A stretch of 64,000 bases of DNA from Neurospora intermedia (lineage: Eukaryota > Ascomycota > Sordariomycetes > Sordariales > Sordariaceae), in contig BTPP01000013.1 in the NCBI GenBank assembly GCA_037102815.1, positions 248,001 to 312,000 of the forward strand, written 5' to 3'. Numbering within the stretch: the stretch's first letter is position 1; every line of letters starts with the position of its first letter. The notes under the pieces were generated by a model, which worked only from the letters and a program-made list of their open reading frames with translations, had not been told where the DNA came from and ran no database searches. This document shows, in pieces, positions 10,046-22,171 of the stretch. Both the position numbers and the translations under genes were made by a program.

Positions 10046-12573
10046 TCATTCCTCACTATCATAGTACTCCCCATGTCCCCGCGGCCCCCAATACCCCATA
10101 TGTCCCGGGGCAGCATGTCCAGCATATCCTCCTTTAGCATATAACCCATCAGGTACACTCCCCGCCATGCTCACAGGCCTTGGCTTCCCCGTTCCAAACG
10201 TCTTTGACTTCCTTGTTGATAACGCTGGTGGTGGTGGTGCTTGCGTGGCATCCCCATGCCACTGGTGGCTCAAACCTGCACCGCTCCGTCTCCTCATGGC
10301 ATCATAAGCCCCATACCCCCCGCTTGTCCGGTGTTTGCTCTTTGTCCGCCTCGCCTTGCTCTTGTCCCTCGGACTTCCTACAACCACTTCACCTTCCTTG
10401 ATGGTGTCGGTGGTGCTGCCTCTGACTCTGCCTCTTGACTTATCCCTCATCTCTCTAGCCTCTCTACCACGCGGCTCGCGCCCGGGCGGCGTGGGCAAGT
10501 CTCGCCAGTCCACGGGGACGTCACGGATACGACCTCGTTGAGGTTGTTGCGTGGGATCAAGCTCGCTGTTGTGGTCGAACGAGATGTCTGTGGGTGTTCC
10601 GCCCCTGTCTTCTTCCGAGTAGTAAGGGTACTCGTGATCATCGTACATCTGATGTGAGAGGAGAGAGTCCCGGGATGCGTCCCATACGTTACTACCACGG
10701 AAGCTGCGGCTAACAGGGGATTCCCTCCCTGGCTTGCTTCCGTTCATGCCAGGTATTGGCATGGGGCCTGGACCTGCGAGGGGATGGCCGTCCGGTGGCC
10801 TGAACGGAAGATATTCTCCTGGTCCGGGAGCTGTAGTTGGAATGCCGTTGGGGTAGAATCCGGGGCTGGTAGCTGCCATGGAGGGTCTTCGTCCTTTGCG
10901 TAACCGCGCTTGGTGCGCGTCGTGGGCTGCTCGTAGCCCTTCGTTCTCTGCTCGTAATCGGGCCGTCTCCGCTCGTAAATCCTCCAGCTCTTGCCTGAAA
11001 GTCTCAATACCCTCTGGTCCATGTATGATATCTCTCAACTGCCTGATCTCGTCTTTCAATGCATCCTTCTCTTCGGCGTGTTGCCTGTCCTTCTTCAACT
11101 CGTTCTTCTTCCTGGCGGCATCCTCCGCCTCCATCGCCTCTTCAGCGTCTCTCCTCCCCGCATCTTTCCACCGTTGCCGTTCATGATCGGCACATCGCTC
11201 AAAGGGTGTTCCCTGGTCGTCGTATAATCGGCCTTTCTGGCAGGCGTCCTCGATACATTCGTGCTTGACATGGCAATATCCTGCTGTGGTGTCGGAGATG
11301 GGTATCGCTTCCTCGGGACAGGAGGCAATCTTGCATTTATGAAGCTTGCAGAGTGGTGGGACTGGCTTCCCGGAGGTTTTTAGGCTGCCGATGGTGTCGG
11401 CGGGATTGGGGCAGTCTGGCTTGCTGCATGAGTGAATCTCGCAGTGGGACGAGTTGGCCTTGGCGATGCTTTGATGACATGATGGGAGCTTGCAGGTATG
11501 TTGCGGGCAGAAAAGGCCGGTGCCGGTGCTTGAGCCATTGACAAGAGGGTTGGGACAGCCGTCTATCCTACAGCGATCTATCAACTTGGTCAACTCGTGC
11601 TCCCGACACTTGGTTGGTAGGATGTCTTACGCTTGCGGCAATAAGGACTTTCAGAGGTATCTCTCTCCTCTGGGCACCCTCCGGACTTACACTCATGCTC
11701 GGAACAGTACCGGCCCTGTCCATTTTCCTTTGGTCGCATGCAATCCGGGTTCGCACATCGCGCTTTCTGTTTGAAGTGAGCTTCACACAATGGTGGCGCA
11801 TCCAAATCATCGAGTCCAGTGTCGGGCCAATATCGAGGTTTGTTGCACCCTTCGCGCACACATCGCTGATGCTCCGTGCAAAGGTTGTTCTTCTTGGCGA
11901 CGTTGGGACAGTGGGCGCTTCTGCAGGTGTGTCTCTTGCAGTAGAAGCTGTCGTTTTGAACGTCTGGTGGTGACATGCAGTCTGGCACATCGCATCGCTT
12001 GTGCTTGTCGCATCGCCTATTGTGTTGGTCACTCCCGGTGCCTTCCTTATCGCACCTATCCTGGCCGCATCGATGAGTAGAACAAAACCAAGGGGCCGTT
12101 GGGTCAACACTGTCGGCAACTTCTTCATAGTCTCTCTTTTGCAGACACGGTTCCGTTGTGCATGCGCATGATAGAAGTTGTTCGTCTGGAAATAGTCAGC
12201 CCAGATCTTGATCATGATGGCAACAGGGCAAGTGTGGTGAGGGCTCCTACGGTGGTCACACAAATCTTGCCCTGACGTTACAGGATCGGGGCAACAGCTC
12301 CTGTCGTAGGGCGGATGCTCCCATCGGCATGTGTCTATACGGTGGCGCTTGTCAGTATGAGATGAAGCCAAGATAGATAATACTTCACATACGTCGTTTA
12401 CAGTAGAGGGAGAGAAGGATCTCGTTATCAAAGGCTCCCGCAATGGGTACTGCCGTGTCTCTGCACTGAGGGACGCGGCATGTCGGAGGGCCTCTGCCGC
12501 GGCGCAGACTCTCGGTTGTCGACCACCTCTTGGCCGAGGGCCGCCGGCTCGTGTCGGAGGCGTCTGAAGGCAT
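10046..12573 (-). CDS. tandem Cys/His array protein with coiled coil and disordered tail
   Basis: Four exons on the minus strand: 12573-12393, 12334-12251, 12185-11631 and 11577-10046, joined length 783 residues. Introns of 58, 65 and 53 nt have donors GTATGT, GTAGGA and GTAAGA; every junction restores the repeat pattern (for example YCKRHTC, LCDHHEQ and YCRKHRC). Residues about 35-415 contain roughly 14 tandem units of the form C-x4-C-x(8-25)-(aromatic)C-x2-H-x-C, where the last Cys also starts the next unit. This looks like serial zinc-binding knuckles. Next come a charged segment (about 415-490) predicted to be a coiled coil, and a long Pro/Gly/Arg/Ser-rich disordered tail. The start is the first ATG of the frame after a Thr/Pro-rich leader and has no signal peptide. 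I know no named function; nucleic-acid or protein binding is inference only. Confidence 0.85.
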
Positions 12574-15327
12574 AGTCTTGACAGTTGTCGATTGTGTTGT
12601 CTGACCGGGATGAGGCGCCGGAGTTGGGCGCTGACGACGGGTTTGGAGGAAGCGAGTGGTGAAGGAATACAGTAGTATAGAATAGTGTAGGAATTGGGTG
12701 ACTGGTCCGGGCGTGATGTGGGATAAGCGGAGTGGGGTTGGATCGGGCCAAGCCAAGCCTTGGTGGGCAAGCAACAAGCAACTAACGTTGCTCTAGATGT
12801 CGGGGGTTTCGCCTGTTATAAAATGTGTGCTTGTTGTTTGCGACGGCTGTCCCATTGGTCGGGTTTGGCGTAGTATGGCTACCAACTTGGAAACAAAGCA
12901 TAACAGGGCAGTGAGGGCACCATCGCATGGCGTATTGTTGCCTCTATAACGTCGCCGAGTGGCGGATTGACGACAGGGAACCTACCTAGGGAAGTGGACG
13001 ACAGTAGTGTACCTAAACTCAACCTAACATGCAGGACATCACTCAAGCAGCCCATGGGCCACCATGCAGTAGCGTCCATGTGTCTGCGAATGATAGGTGT
13101 CGGACACTGTGGGTCGACTTAGTTGCATGCCCGAGAATGACTTTGTTTGTCGGCCATGTTCGAATCTGATATCTTTTCTTTGTCACGATTGCCTTTAGAA
13201 CTCTGACGACTTGAGCCTCTTTTTCGCTCCAAGTCGGGATATCAAAAGGCGCCTCGGGAGGCCATTGCCCGTCCGGAGAGGCATCCAAGAGGCACACTTG
13301 CTCCCTCGGGGTTTTCTCTGTGCCGCAATACCTATCACATGTAGCCCGTCCATCATCTCAAGTCATCCCGCAGGCAGAGAGAGGTGGCTTTGGTCCCTCT
13401 TCCAGGTGGATATGGGGCCGGGTCCACGGAATGGGTAAACGCACAGATACATTAAACTTTGTCTGTTGCAGGGTAAGGGGACTTGACTTGGAGGACGACG
13501 ACCTTGGTTAACGAAGCTAGGGCCTTTAGGGATGGTGGGTCATGTACCTCTAGAGAAGCCTTTGATGGATGTCGCGGTCTGTTGCCATCTTCCACTTGGA
13601 AATATGCTACCATCAAGGGACCCAAAAACGCCCTTTAGACTAGGCAGGTATTCCATTCTGCTCACTGAGTAAAGAGTTTCGGGTATGGATGTCTCATCGC
13701 CCAGCTGTGTCAAGGCAGAGAATGTCTCGGGAAAGAGGAGATGGTGTTGGTGATTGGTGTTCCAGACCGTTCTTGATGTGGGAAGCTTGGTAGTGACAGA
13801 AGCCTGCTGCAATGTTGTTACATACAGCACCGCGCACAGGGCAGCTTGAGGCTGAGCTCTGTTAGCTCAAAGACAACTGAACCGGACCAACAGCATCGGC
13901 CAGAACATGGAAACCAAAAAGGAAATGGAGAGAACCCGACATCAAGGACTTGCGAGATAATGGTCCAAGACACCCAAAAGAAATATATCGTAGTTTGAGG
14001 AAACTTCAAGTTATGTAAACAGAGCACATACCAACCTGCTTCAGTTCCATTTCGACAGCCACCGACCGGACCTGACGATTAGGGTAGCTGGTAGCCAGGG
14101 CACAGGCAAAGTCAGTAATATGGGCATGTTGACTTGTGTGTGTTTGAAGTGGAGTGGATGGCCGATTCAAGATTCCCGATAGCCATATTTGACAAGGAAA
14201 GAAGCGAGTATCCAAGACGAAAGGTGAAGATCACTCAATGGCTGTGCTGAAATGGGGCTGTGATAAGTACCGGCAGTGTGGCAAAGTCACAGAACAGAAA
14301 ACATGCAGAACAGGAAAGCTCACGCAAGGAGCTATGACCACCCGAGCGAGCTGGAGCTGGGATGGGTAATACGCGATAAGATAAAGGCAGTTACGCTAAC
14401 AGAGTAATATGTAACCTTACACCTTTTTGTGTTAGCAACCGATTCAATAAGCCAGGGGCATCCAACCTCACAACATCGATGGCGTCTTTCTGTGAAGAGG
14501 ACTTGCAAGTCTGGGGCCATGGGAATCCGCGGAAAACCATCAACTTCACGATCCGTGACTGTTGCCTATTTTTGCAGGCGATCAGCATGGAACGATTCCG
14601 CCTTTACCTTTTCCCCAAGGTACAATCTCTGGCAACTGCCGGTTCAAGCAATAATCAAAAAAGCCGTGATTGGAAAGTGCCGGCTCAACCCCACTCCCAT
14701 CTCTGAACAATGACATCACCAACTTTGACTTGCCTGTAGGTACCATTCCCTTTCCGATCACTTTGCCCCACTTTGTCCTTGTGCTTTCCCATGTTCTTTC
14801 CTCCTTTTGACACTGCAACAGAGAGATCTCGATCACTGAACAATCTCCCAAATCACAGGAAGGCACAAGGCAAACTATCGATCGAGGTTTTCCGACAAAT
14901 GTCCGTTCCTGGCGGGCTCTGAAATCTTGAACAGTCCGTCATGCGAACAACAAATGAAGGAGCCTGGATTGGAATCGATGAGCCATCACAATACAGTACA
15001 GTATCTGACGGGAAGGGAAGGGGAAAATGCACTGACAATATTGTTTGTTCTTTGACGTCATGCATAGGTCAAAGATGTGCAAGTATAACCTGACATTTGG
15101 GAAGCAGTCGCTCTTTCATCTGATAGTACTTTAGAAATAGGAAATCCTCATATTTTCCAGTTCATCCGTCTCTGTCTTCCTCCTTCCTCTTCCTCTTCCT
15201 CCTTTGTATTTATCTTACTTGCCTTTTCCGTAATAGTTTCATGCAACGACTCGCGTTGCATTATCCTCCCCTAGATCCTGCAGCAGAACCACCCACCGAA
15301 CACATTCTCCAGCAGTCGAATCCCACC
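12574..15327. other. divergent upstream region of the Cys/His protein and cat-1
   Basis: 2.75 kb separating two divergently transcribed genes. No complete gene is supported. Minus-strand coding-like scraps occur at about 13080-13380 and 13540-13863 (see findings) but cannot be joined into an open frame. A dispersed motif copy lies at 13545-13555. The cat-1 leader is CT-rich from 15169 to 15204. Stress-response promoter elements are expected here because catalase genes are regulated, but I cannot point to one with confidence. Confidence 0.5.
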
Positions 15328-17599
15328 ATGTCCAACATCATCAGCCAGGCCGGCCAGAAGGCCAAGGAGGCCCTCACCGGTGCTCCCAGCAGCAAGAAGG
15401 TGGACGATCTCCAGAACGAGTTCAAGGAGACTACCAAGGATGCCCGCCTCACCACCGATTATGGTGTCAAGCAGACCACGGCCGACGACTGGCTCAGGAT
15501 CGTCAGCGATGACAAGATTGGTCCTTCTCTGCTCGAGGACCCCTTTGCCCGTGAAAGGGTACGTATCCCACACCAGTAGCACTTCTCTACCCGTATCGCG
15601 GCTAATAACATTCTTCCAGATCATGCGCTTCGACCACGAGAGAATCCCAGAGCGAGTAGTCCACGCCCGTGGAAGCGGTGCCTTTGGCAAGTTCAAGGTC
15701 TACGAGAGCGCTTCCGACCTCACAATGGCCCCTGTCCTTACCGATACCTCGCGCGAGACCCCCGTCTTTGTGCGCTTCTCTACCGTCCTCGGCAGCCGAG
15801 GCAGTGCCGACACGGTCCGTGATGTCCGTGGTTTCGCCGTCAAGTTCTACACAGAAGAGGGTAACTGGGACTTGGTTGGCAACAATATCCCCGTCTTCTT
15901 TATCCAGGACGCCATCAAGTTCCCCGATGTCATCCATGCTGGCAAGCCCGAGCCCCACAACGAGGTGCCCCAGGCCCAGAGTGCCCACAACAACTTTTGG
16001 GATTTCCAGTTCAACCACACCGAGGCCACTCACATGTTCACCTGGGCCATGAGTGATCGCGCCATTCCCCGTTCCCTCCGCATGATGCAGGGTTTCGGTG
16101 TCAACACCTATACTCTCATCAACGCCCAGGGCAAGCGCCACTTTGTCAAGTTCCACTGGACCCCCGAGCTCGGTGTCCACTCCCTTGTTTGGGATGAGGC
16201 CTTGAAGCTGGCTGGTCAGGATCCCGATTTCCACCGCAAGGACCTTTGGGAGGCCATCGAGAACGGTGCCTACCCCAAGTGGAAGTTTGGTATCCAGGCT
16301 ATTGCCGAGGAGGACGAGCACAAGTTCGACTTTGACATCCTTGATGCCACCAAGATCTGGCCCGAGGACCTCGTTCCCGTCCGTTACATTGGTGAGATGG
16401 AGCTCAACCGCAACCCCGACGAGTTCTTCCCCCAAACCGAGCAGATTGCCTTCTGCACCAGCCACGTCGTCAACGGCATCGGCTTCTCCGATGACCCTCT
16501 TCTCCAGGGCCGTAACTTTTCCTACTTTGACACCCAGATCTCTCGTCTCGGTGTCAACTTCCAGGAGCTGCCCATCAACCGCCCTGTGTGCCCTGTCATG
16601 AACTTTAACCGTGATGGTGCCATGCGCCACACCATCTCCCGCGGCACCGTCAACTACTACCCCAACCGTTTTGACGCCTGCCCTCCCGCCTCTCTCAAGG
16701 AAGGCGGTTACCTCGAGTACGCGGAGAAGGTCGCTGGCATCAAGGCCCGTGCCCGCAGCGCCAAGTTCAAGGAGCACTTCAGCCAGGCCCAGCTCTTCTA
16801 CAACTCAATGTCACCGATTGAGAAGCAGCACATGATCAACGCTTTTGGCTTCGAGCTCGACCACTGCGAGGATCCTGTTGTCTACGGCCGCATGGTTCAG
16901 CGTCTGGCCGACATCGATCTTGGTCTTGCTCAGACCATTGCCGAAATGGTTGGCGGCGAGGCTCCCACTACCACCAACCACCCTAACCACGGCAGGAAGA
17001 CCATCAACCTCAGCCAGACCGAGTTCCCGCCTGCAACCCCTACCATCAAGTCCCGCCGTGTTGCCATCATCATCGCCGATGGCTACGACAACGTCGCTTA
17101 TGACGCTGCTTATGCCGCCATTTCTGCGAACCAGGCCATCCCTCTTGTTATCGGCCCCCGCCGCTCCAAGGTCACTGCTGCCAATGGCTCGACCGTCCAG
17201 CCCCACCACCACCTCGAGGGCTTCCGCTCGACCATGGTGGACGCCATCTTCATCCCCGGCGGCGCCAAGGCTGCTGAGACGCTCTCCAAGAACGGCCGTG
17301 CTCTGCACTGGATCCGTGAGGCGTTTGGTCATCTCAAGGCCATTGGTGCTACCGGCGAGGCGGTTGACCTCGTTGCCAAGGCGATTGCTCTGCCTCAGGT
17401 CACGGTTAGCAGCGAGGCGGAGGTTCATGAAAGCTATGGTGTTGTGACGCTCAAGAAGGTCAAGCCTGAGAGCTTCACAGATGCCGTCAAGATTGCCAAG
17501 GGCGCTGCTGGGTTCCTGGGAGAGTTCTTCTACGCCATTGCCCAGCACAGGAATTGGGACAGAGAGTTGGATGGCTTGCACTCGATGATTGCGTACTAA
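15328..17599 (+). CDS. cat-1: catalase-1, large-subunit catalase
   Basis: Haem catalase that breaks down hydrogen peroxide; in Neurospora CAT-1 is the main catalase of conidia and non-growing cells. Two exons, 15328-15558 and 15620-17599, give 736 residues; the intron is 61 nt (GTACGT to CCAG). Distal haem-side residues are His92 (VVHARGSGAFG) and Asn165 (DLVGNNIPVFF). The proximal haem ligand is Tyr379 (FSYFDTQISRLG). The N-terminal arm of about 60 residues and a C-terminal flavodoxin/DJ-1-like (class I amidotransferase fold) domain from about residue 570 mark it as a large-subunit (clade 2) enzyme, like E. coli HPII. No signal peptide is seen, unlike the secreted CAT-3. The start MSNIISQAGQKAKEA is the known Neurospora start, in a CCCACCATGTC context. 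Codon use is strongly biased to C/G-ending codons, consistent with high expression. Confidence 0.97.
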
Positions 17600-18590
17600 G
17601 CGCAGTGGTGGAAGGTGGTGTACTTATGATACTTATGATACCTAATGTTTATGACTCATGTTCATTTCAGGAAGTTTGGTGGTTGATAAGTGATATGTGA
17701 CTAGCGTGAATGGGTGGAAGTTGCGGGGATATACGTTAGTAAATTATCTCCACCACTTTCTGGTGCTTCTGTGCTTCATTGTCATTTATTCTCCTGTCTC
17801 TGTGACGCTCTTTGGCTTCCTTTCGTGGATGAAGTTGCTGTCATTTCAGTCGGCTAACCTCTCTATCCCCCGTCATGGATGAAGTCCGCCCTCGACTTGA
17901 TAGTCCCCTCGGGACGGCATGCAGCTGCACAGGCAGGCCCTCATCCTTTGCTACGAGGTTGTAGGGTAGTAAACTCCATTGTCCTGCCAAAAGATGGCGC
18001 CGATTGTCATGAGCCAAATTCACGTTCAGTCTTTCCAAACTGTTCACATCCCTCAAACCATGGATAAAACAAAGACTTCGCTAACGCATAAGGCAGTCTT
18101 TTACTTTTCATCTTGCGCGCATCAGTCAAACGCTTTGCCATGCGGGGACTTGGCGCACGCCCGGCACCAACAGTCCATGACGAGCTATCAACACCAACGC
18201 CGGTTCTTTTCGCTTTCCGCCCAACTATATAATAGCAACATCACCGGTAAGCAAAAATCGCAACAATCAGCAAACCCCCCACGCCTACATTTTAAGACAG
18301 TCACAACGCCCGCTGATGACGCAGCTGCCTCCCAAAGTCATGGTCAAGTCAAAGTCAAGAATACCCAACTTCAATAAGTACACCCCTTTCCCCCGACGCC
18401 GTCCCAGGATTCGTTCGTAGCTGCATACCAACCCTCTACACACCACTCTCCATGTCCAACCCCGACATCTCCCTCTCCATCATCATCAAGCTATCTCACC
18501 CATTCAGCAACTCCTGTTCGTTCTCCCTCTTCACGATCTTTTCCTCTCCTTCTCCTCAACACCTCACCTACCTAGGTATGTATCCCCCCA
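17600..18590. other. convergent 3' flanks of cat-1 and the SET gene
   Basis: About 990 bases. No gene is supported. It contains a CACCTACCTAGGTATG element near 18565, related to other GGTAGGTA/TACCTAGG elements in the window. Confidence 0.5.
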
Positions 18591-20102
18591 TCACCCACCC
18601 CCCACTTTCTTACCTCTAAACCTCAACTTATACCCCCAACTCCAATGCCCCCTCACATCCCCCGCCAAAATCCTCATAGCCACCACCTCATTCGCATCTC
18701 GTCCGTGCTCAATCCTAGCCGCTTGCACCGCCAACTCCGCATACTTCTTTGCTTTTTTGTCGTCTTCTTTTCCCAAATAATTGTAGTTGAGGGCAGCCAA
18801 CTCGTAGGCTTCCGCCATTTTGGTCTCTAGTCCTTCTTCGAGGTGTAGTTTGAGGAAGTACTCGATTGTTTCGGGTGGTACGGGGGGAGAGTCGTGGTTG
18901 CGGAGTTGTGAACGGATGCGGTTCAATTCAGAAAGGCGGGCGTCGGATTTGGAAAGTTCGTCGGTAGGGGAGGAGGAGGGGTGGGGGTGCCCGTGGGATT
19001 TGAGGAGGGAGGGGGAGTGGCCGGTGCAGGCGGGGCACGGGCAATAGGGAGAGGGAGATTCGGGGGAAGAGGGAGAAAAAGGACGGAACCTTCCTACCCA
19101 CTCTTGCCTTTCTTTGCGCGGAAGCAAGGGGTCGATATAAGCTATACTTAACTCCTCCCCGGGAGCGACTTTGCGAGCGACGGTGGTGCGCAGAGCTAGG
19201 TTCCCGTCGATGTGGAATGCGATATTAGGTCGGCAGGAGTGGGTAAACAACAACATGGATGGGTAGTTGATGTAGTGCTTTGAGTGGTTGGCTTGCTGTG
19301 ACTCTTGGCCTACGGGGGTGTAGGAGTTGGAACCGAGGTTGATTTCAAAGGGGGAGGCGAGGAGGATTTGCTCGATTGTTATTTCCATGTCTTTTCCGTT
19401 TGAGGAGAGAAGGGTGGTGCGTTGTCTGTCAAAGGCTTCTCGCGTTGCGGGAGGGAGGAAGGAGACGGCTTTCTCGAGGAACTTGTTTCGCTCGGATTTG
19501 CGCCAGATTTCGGCAAAGAAGTCCTTGTGGACTAAGACCACTGGAGCTGCGCTCATCAAGGGCTTGCCGCGCCGCAGGGGAATGGTGGCGGTTAGTCCGG
19601 GGCCTTTGGAGAGGATGAAACTTTCTGAAAAGGGCTTTTCTTCTGCTTCTTGTTTCGGAATTTGTCTGTCTTCTTTCCCTTTTGCTCCTGTTGCCTCCGC
19701 CCTTTCTGGGGTGGTAGTCCTGGTGGTGAAAGCCTCGATCCGGTCCTCGGCTGTATCGAGGTGTTGATCCAACCTCGCAATTTTCTGAAAGTCGGCGTAT
19801 TTGGTGAGCAACACAATGCCTCGCCCGTGACCTATACCAAGGTTGGTGTAGATGCAGTAGGTTTTTTGGGCGCAGATGTTGGAGGCCCACCAGCCGGAGG
19901 TGGGCGGGATACTGTTGGGATCTGGGGAGGTGGTGTTGGAGGTGTAGACGACTTGGGACTTGTCGATTTGTTCGTAGGCGAGATTCTTGCCGTCTTTGGC
20001 GTTGGGTACGGGAGCTGGCTGTGGTGCGTCCTTATTGCTCGTCTTTGCGATGGCGAGTTGGGCAGATAGACCAAGGAGAAGGGCGCGGGTGAGCCAGGCC
20101 AT
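18591..20102 (-). CDS. SET-domain protein with predicted signal peptide
   Basis: Single-exon gene, 503 residues. The first 19-20 residues, MAWLTRALLLGLSAQLAIAK, form a typical signal peptide (hydrophobic core, small residues before the cut). The SET domain spans about residues 155-345: it opens with FILSKGPGLTATIPL and contains LLFTHSCRPNIAF (the NHSCxPN-type signature, with Thr for Asn) and GEELSIAYIDPLLPRKER (EExxxxY). A post-SET-like cysteine cluster CPCPACT follows. The C-terminal 130 residues are helical and resemble a TPR-like tail. SET enzymes transfer methyl groups from S-adenosylmethionine to lysine. The start was chosen over an in-frame upstream ATG at 20237 because the leader there lacks protein character. 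The combination of a secretory signal and SET domain is unusual; whether the protein enters the ER is not proven. Confidence 0.85.
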   Translation of the reverse strand: MAWLTRALLLGLSAQLAIAKTSNKDAPQPAPVPNAKDGKNLAYEQIDKSQVVYTSNTTSPDPNSIPPTSGWWASNICAQKTYCIYTNLGIGHGRGIVLLTKYADFQKIARLDQHLDTAEDRIEAFTTRTTTPERAEATGAKGKEDRQIPKQEAEEKPFSESFILSKGPGLTATIPLRRGKPLMSAAPVVLVHKDFFAEIWRKSERNKFLEKAVSFLPPATREAFDRQRTTLLSSNGKDMEITIEQILLASPFEINLGSNSYTPVGQESQQANHSKHYINYPSMLLFTHSCRPNIAFHIDGNLALRTTVARKVAPGEELSIAYIDPLLPRKERQEWVGRFRPFSPSSPESPSPYCPCPACTGHSPSLLKSHGHPHPSSSPTDELSKSDARLSELNRIRSQLRNHDSPPVPPETIEYFLKLHLEEGLETKMAEAYELAALNYNYLGKEDDKKAKKYAELAVQAARIEHGRDANEVVAMRILAGDVRGHWSWGYKLRFRGKKVGGG

Positions 20103-22171
20103 GATGACGAGAGTTGTCAATCTGTTGGGAAGAAGAATCTGATCGAGTGAGCGAAGTCTTCCGGGGCAGACGGATGGGTGATGCTCTTTTGTTTTCCACA
20201 TGCTGACTTGAGCTGGAAGGAAACGTGTCCAAGGCACTCGTCATGTCACAATCATAGTTACATGTCTCTGGGAATACTATGAAGCAAAAGACTTGATTGG
20301 ATCTGACTCATTGCCTAAATGGGTGTCATAGATGGCATTTTACCCGCGTGTGTTGTTGCAGTGTTTGGTTCCGCGCGAAGCGGGACAATCCTCGGAAGGC
20401 AGGAGGGTGACGGCTAAAGTCCGCTAAAACAGCAGTGACGTGGGAACTCAAGAAGACAAGGAGGGGCATTGTCGAACGCCCATGGAAGTCCTCCTGATTT
20501 GCTCGATGACAACGTTGGCGATACTGGACAGGATATCGCGGGTATCATCTTTGGTGTTTTGTTCCAATAAACCTAGAGGTAGGTTTTGGCGGGGAACAAT
20601 CCACGCCGCACTTGCACCTTCCTCGCTTCAGTGTCTCGACACATCTCCCCGCCTCCAATTCTGGACGCACCCTTCGCGACTTCCCTCGAGCAAGTGTCGA
20701 GGCTTTAGGGTTCAACCCTTTCTGGAGGATCGACTTTTTCTCACTTTTTCACGTCTCATCACTTCGTTTGCTTTCGACTTTCGTCCAATTTGTGCCCCTT
20801 CCCGACCTGAACTTGCTTCCGTGAACCATCTTGTCCTTCATCGATCTCTCCTTGCATCCCTTTTGTACCCTTCTCCACACCGGGTCTTTTCGTTCTGCCC
20901 GAGCTTCCAGTCCCCCTCTCAATCCCCTCCCAGCTCGACGTGCCAGTTTTTCGCATTCGTTTTATGGCTATCGAGGCCGTTTTCACATGCTCGTTCTCCT
21001 ACATGACTAGAGGTATTGTCTCATTCCTCAAAGGGTAAATCTCGTCCAGTACAATCGCGAAATTCCGTTTCCCTTGAATCAAAGGGAAGACTGTGCCTTT
21101 TTGTGCAGCTAACTAACCTCTGGGGGTCATGTTGTCAACAATCTATCTTGGTCTCTGCTCTTCGTGCCCCTCACTTCTCACGACACAGATCTTGAACCAA
21201 AACCTACCTACTAGAAAAAAGCTCACTTCATTAGTTACAGCTAGACTCGCATGGATAAGTTCACAGTGAAAAATGTGCATGACTTTCTGTGGTGCTGGTA
21301 TGCTGTCAACGCATTCTTGGGCTGATTTAGACGATATTTGCGCAATTCATTCTGGCGTCAGACTTCAAGTCTCTCCTCCTGATTCAGACTTGTCACTTCT
21401 TCGTTGAGAGCGTAATCCACGAACAACTACAGAAACCTTGACCTCCCCAGTGTTCGATGATCACAGATATTATCATCTGAATTTGAAATCCAGGTTGAGC
21501 CTCACGCAGTCCTGCCCTTCACTGTAGTTGAGTTTCAGGTTCCGTACTATTCCACTGTTCATCCCATTGTTTTCTTGTTCATCCAATCGTGAACATATAT
21601 ATTTATGCAGACACCCGCCGCTTTACACTTTGACATATTTAAATGAGATCACAATACCAACAACATAGGAATGCGCCAGCTCGGTCTGAATAGGCATCCA
21701 CCACTCGACAAACGGTATTGTGAACCATCTTCAGGATATAAAAGCCTTGACATTTTGCTAACATGAATAGCCTTTTCTCCTCTCAAGCATCCTTCTCGCG
21801 ACCAATAACTAGCTCGGTGCAAGGAATCCTGCGGTCCTTACCCACACAACAACAATTTCCGTCGGCGTTCGCGGCGACTTCCTCTGCCCAGTACACGTTC
21901 CGCCCTCGGACTCGGCCTTTCTTTCTTGTTCTAAACCTCACCTCTCTCTCCGGCAACTCGGTGGCCTTGTCTTTTGTCAAAGATATCCTCAACCGCATCA
22001 TTCCCTGGCGCTGGCGGCCTTCTGCGCTCTTTTTACGTCGCCTTTGGCGTCTTTACGAGCGAAAATTTCTTCGCGTTTTCCTGGCTTGTTGTGTGCTTGG
22101 GTTGCTGGCGATCGCTTTCAAAGTTTCTTCACCGTCTATCACTCAAGAAGAAAAAAGAAAAACTGAACAAG
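20103..22171. other. divergent upstream region between the SET gene and the 22.2 kb gene
   Basis: 2.07 kb without a supported gene. A copy of the dispersed motif (ACCTAGAGGTAGGT) is at 20571-20584 and a shorter one at 21007. A good TATA-box-like element (GATATAAAAG) lies at 21734-21743. A 151-codon open frame starting at ATG 21763 overlaps the start of the next gene; it is discussed in the findings. Confidence 0.5.
21734..21743 (+). promoter_or_regulatory. TATA-box-like element
   Basis: GATATAAAAG sits about 430 bases upstream of the start codon at 22172. If used, transcription would begin near 21765-21770, giving a leader of about 400 nt for the downstream gene. Inferred from sequence only. 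Confidence 0.35.

Noticed and set aside
15602-17581. Long minus-strand frames opposite cat-1 (391 and 256 codons)
   Set aside because: Antisense shadows produced by the strong codon bias of the catalase gene.
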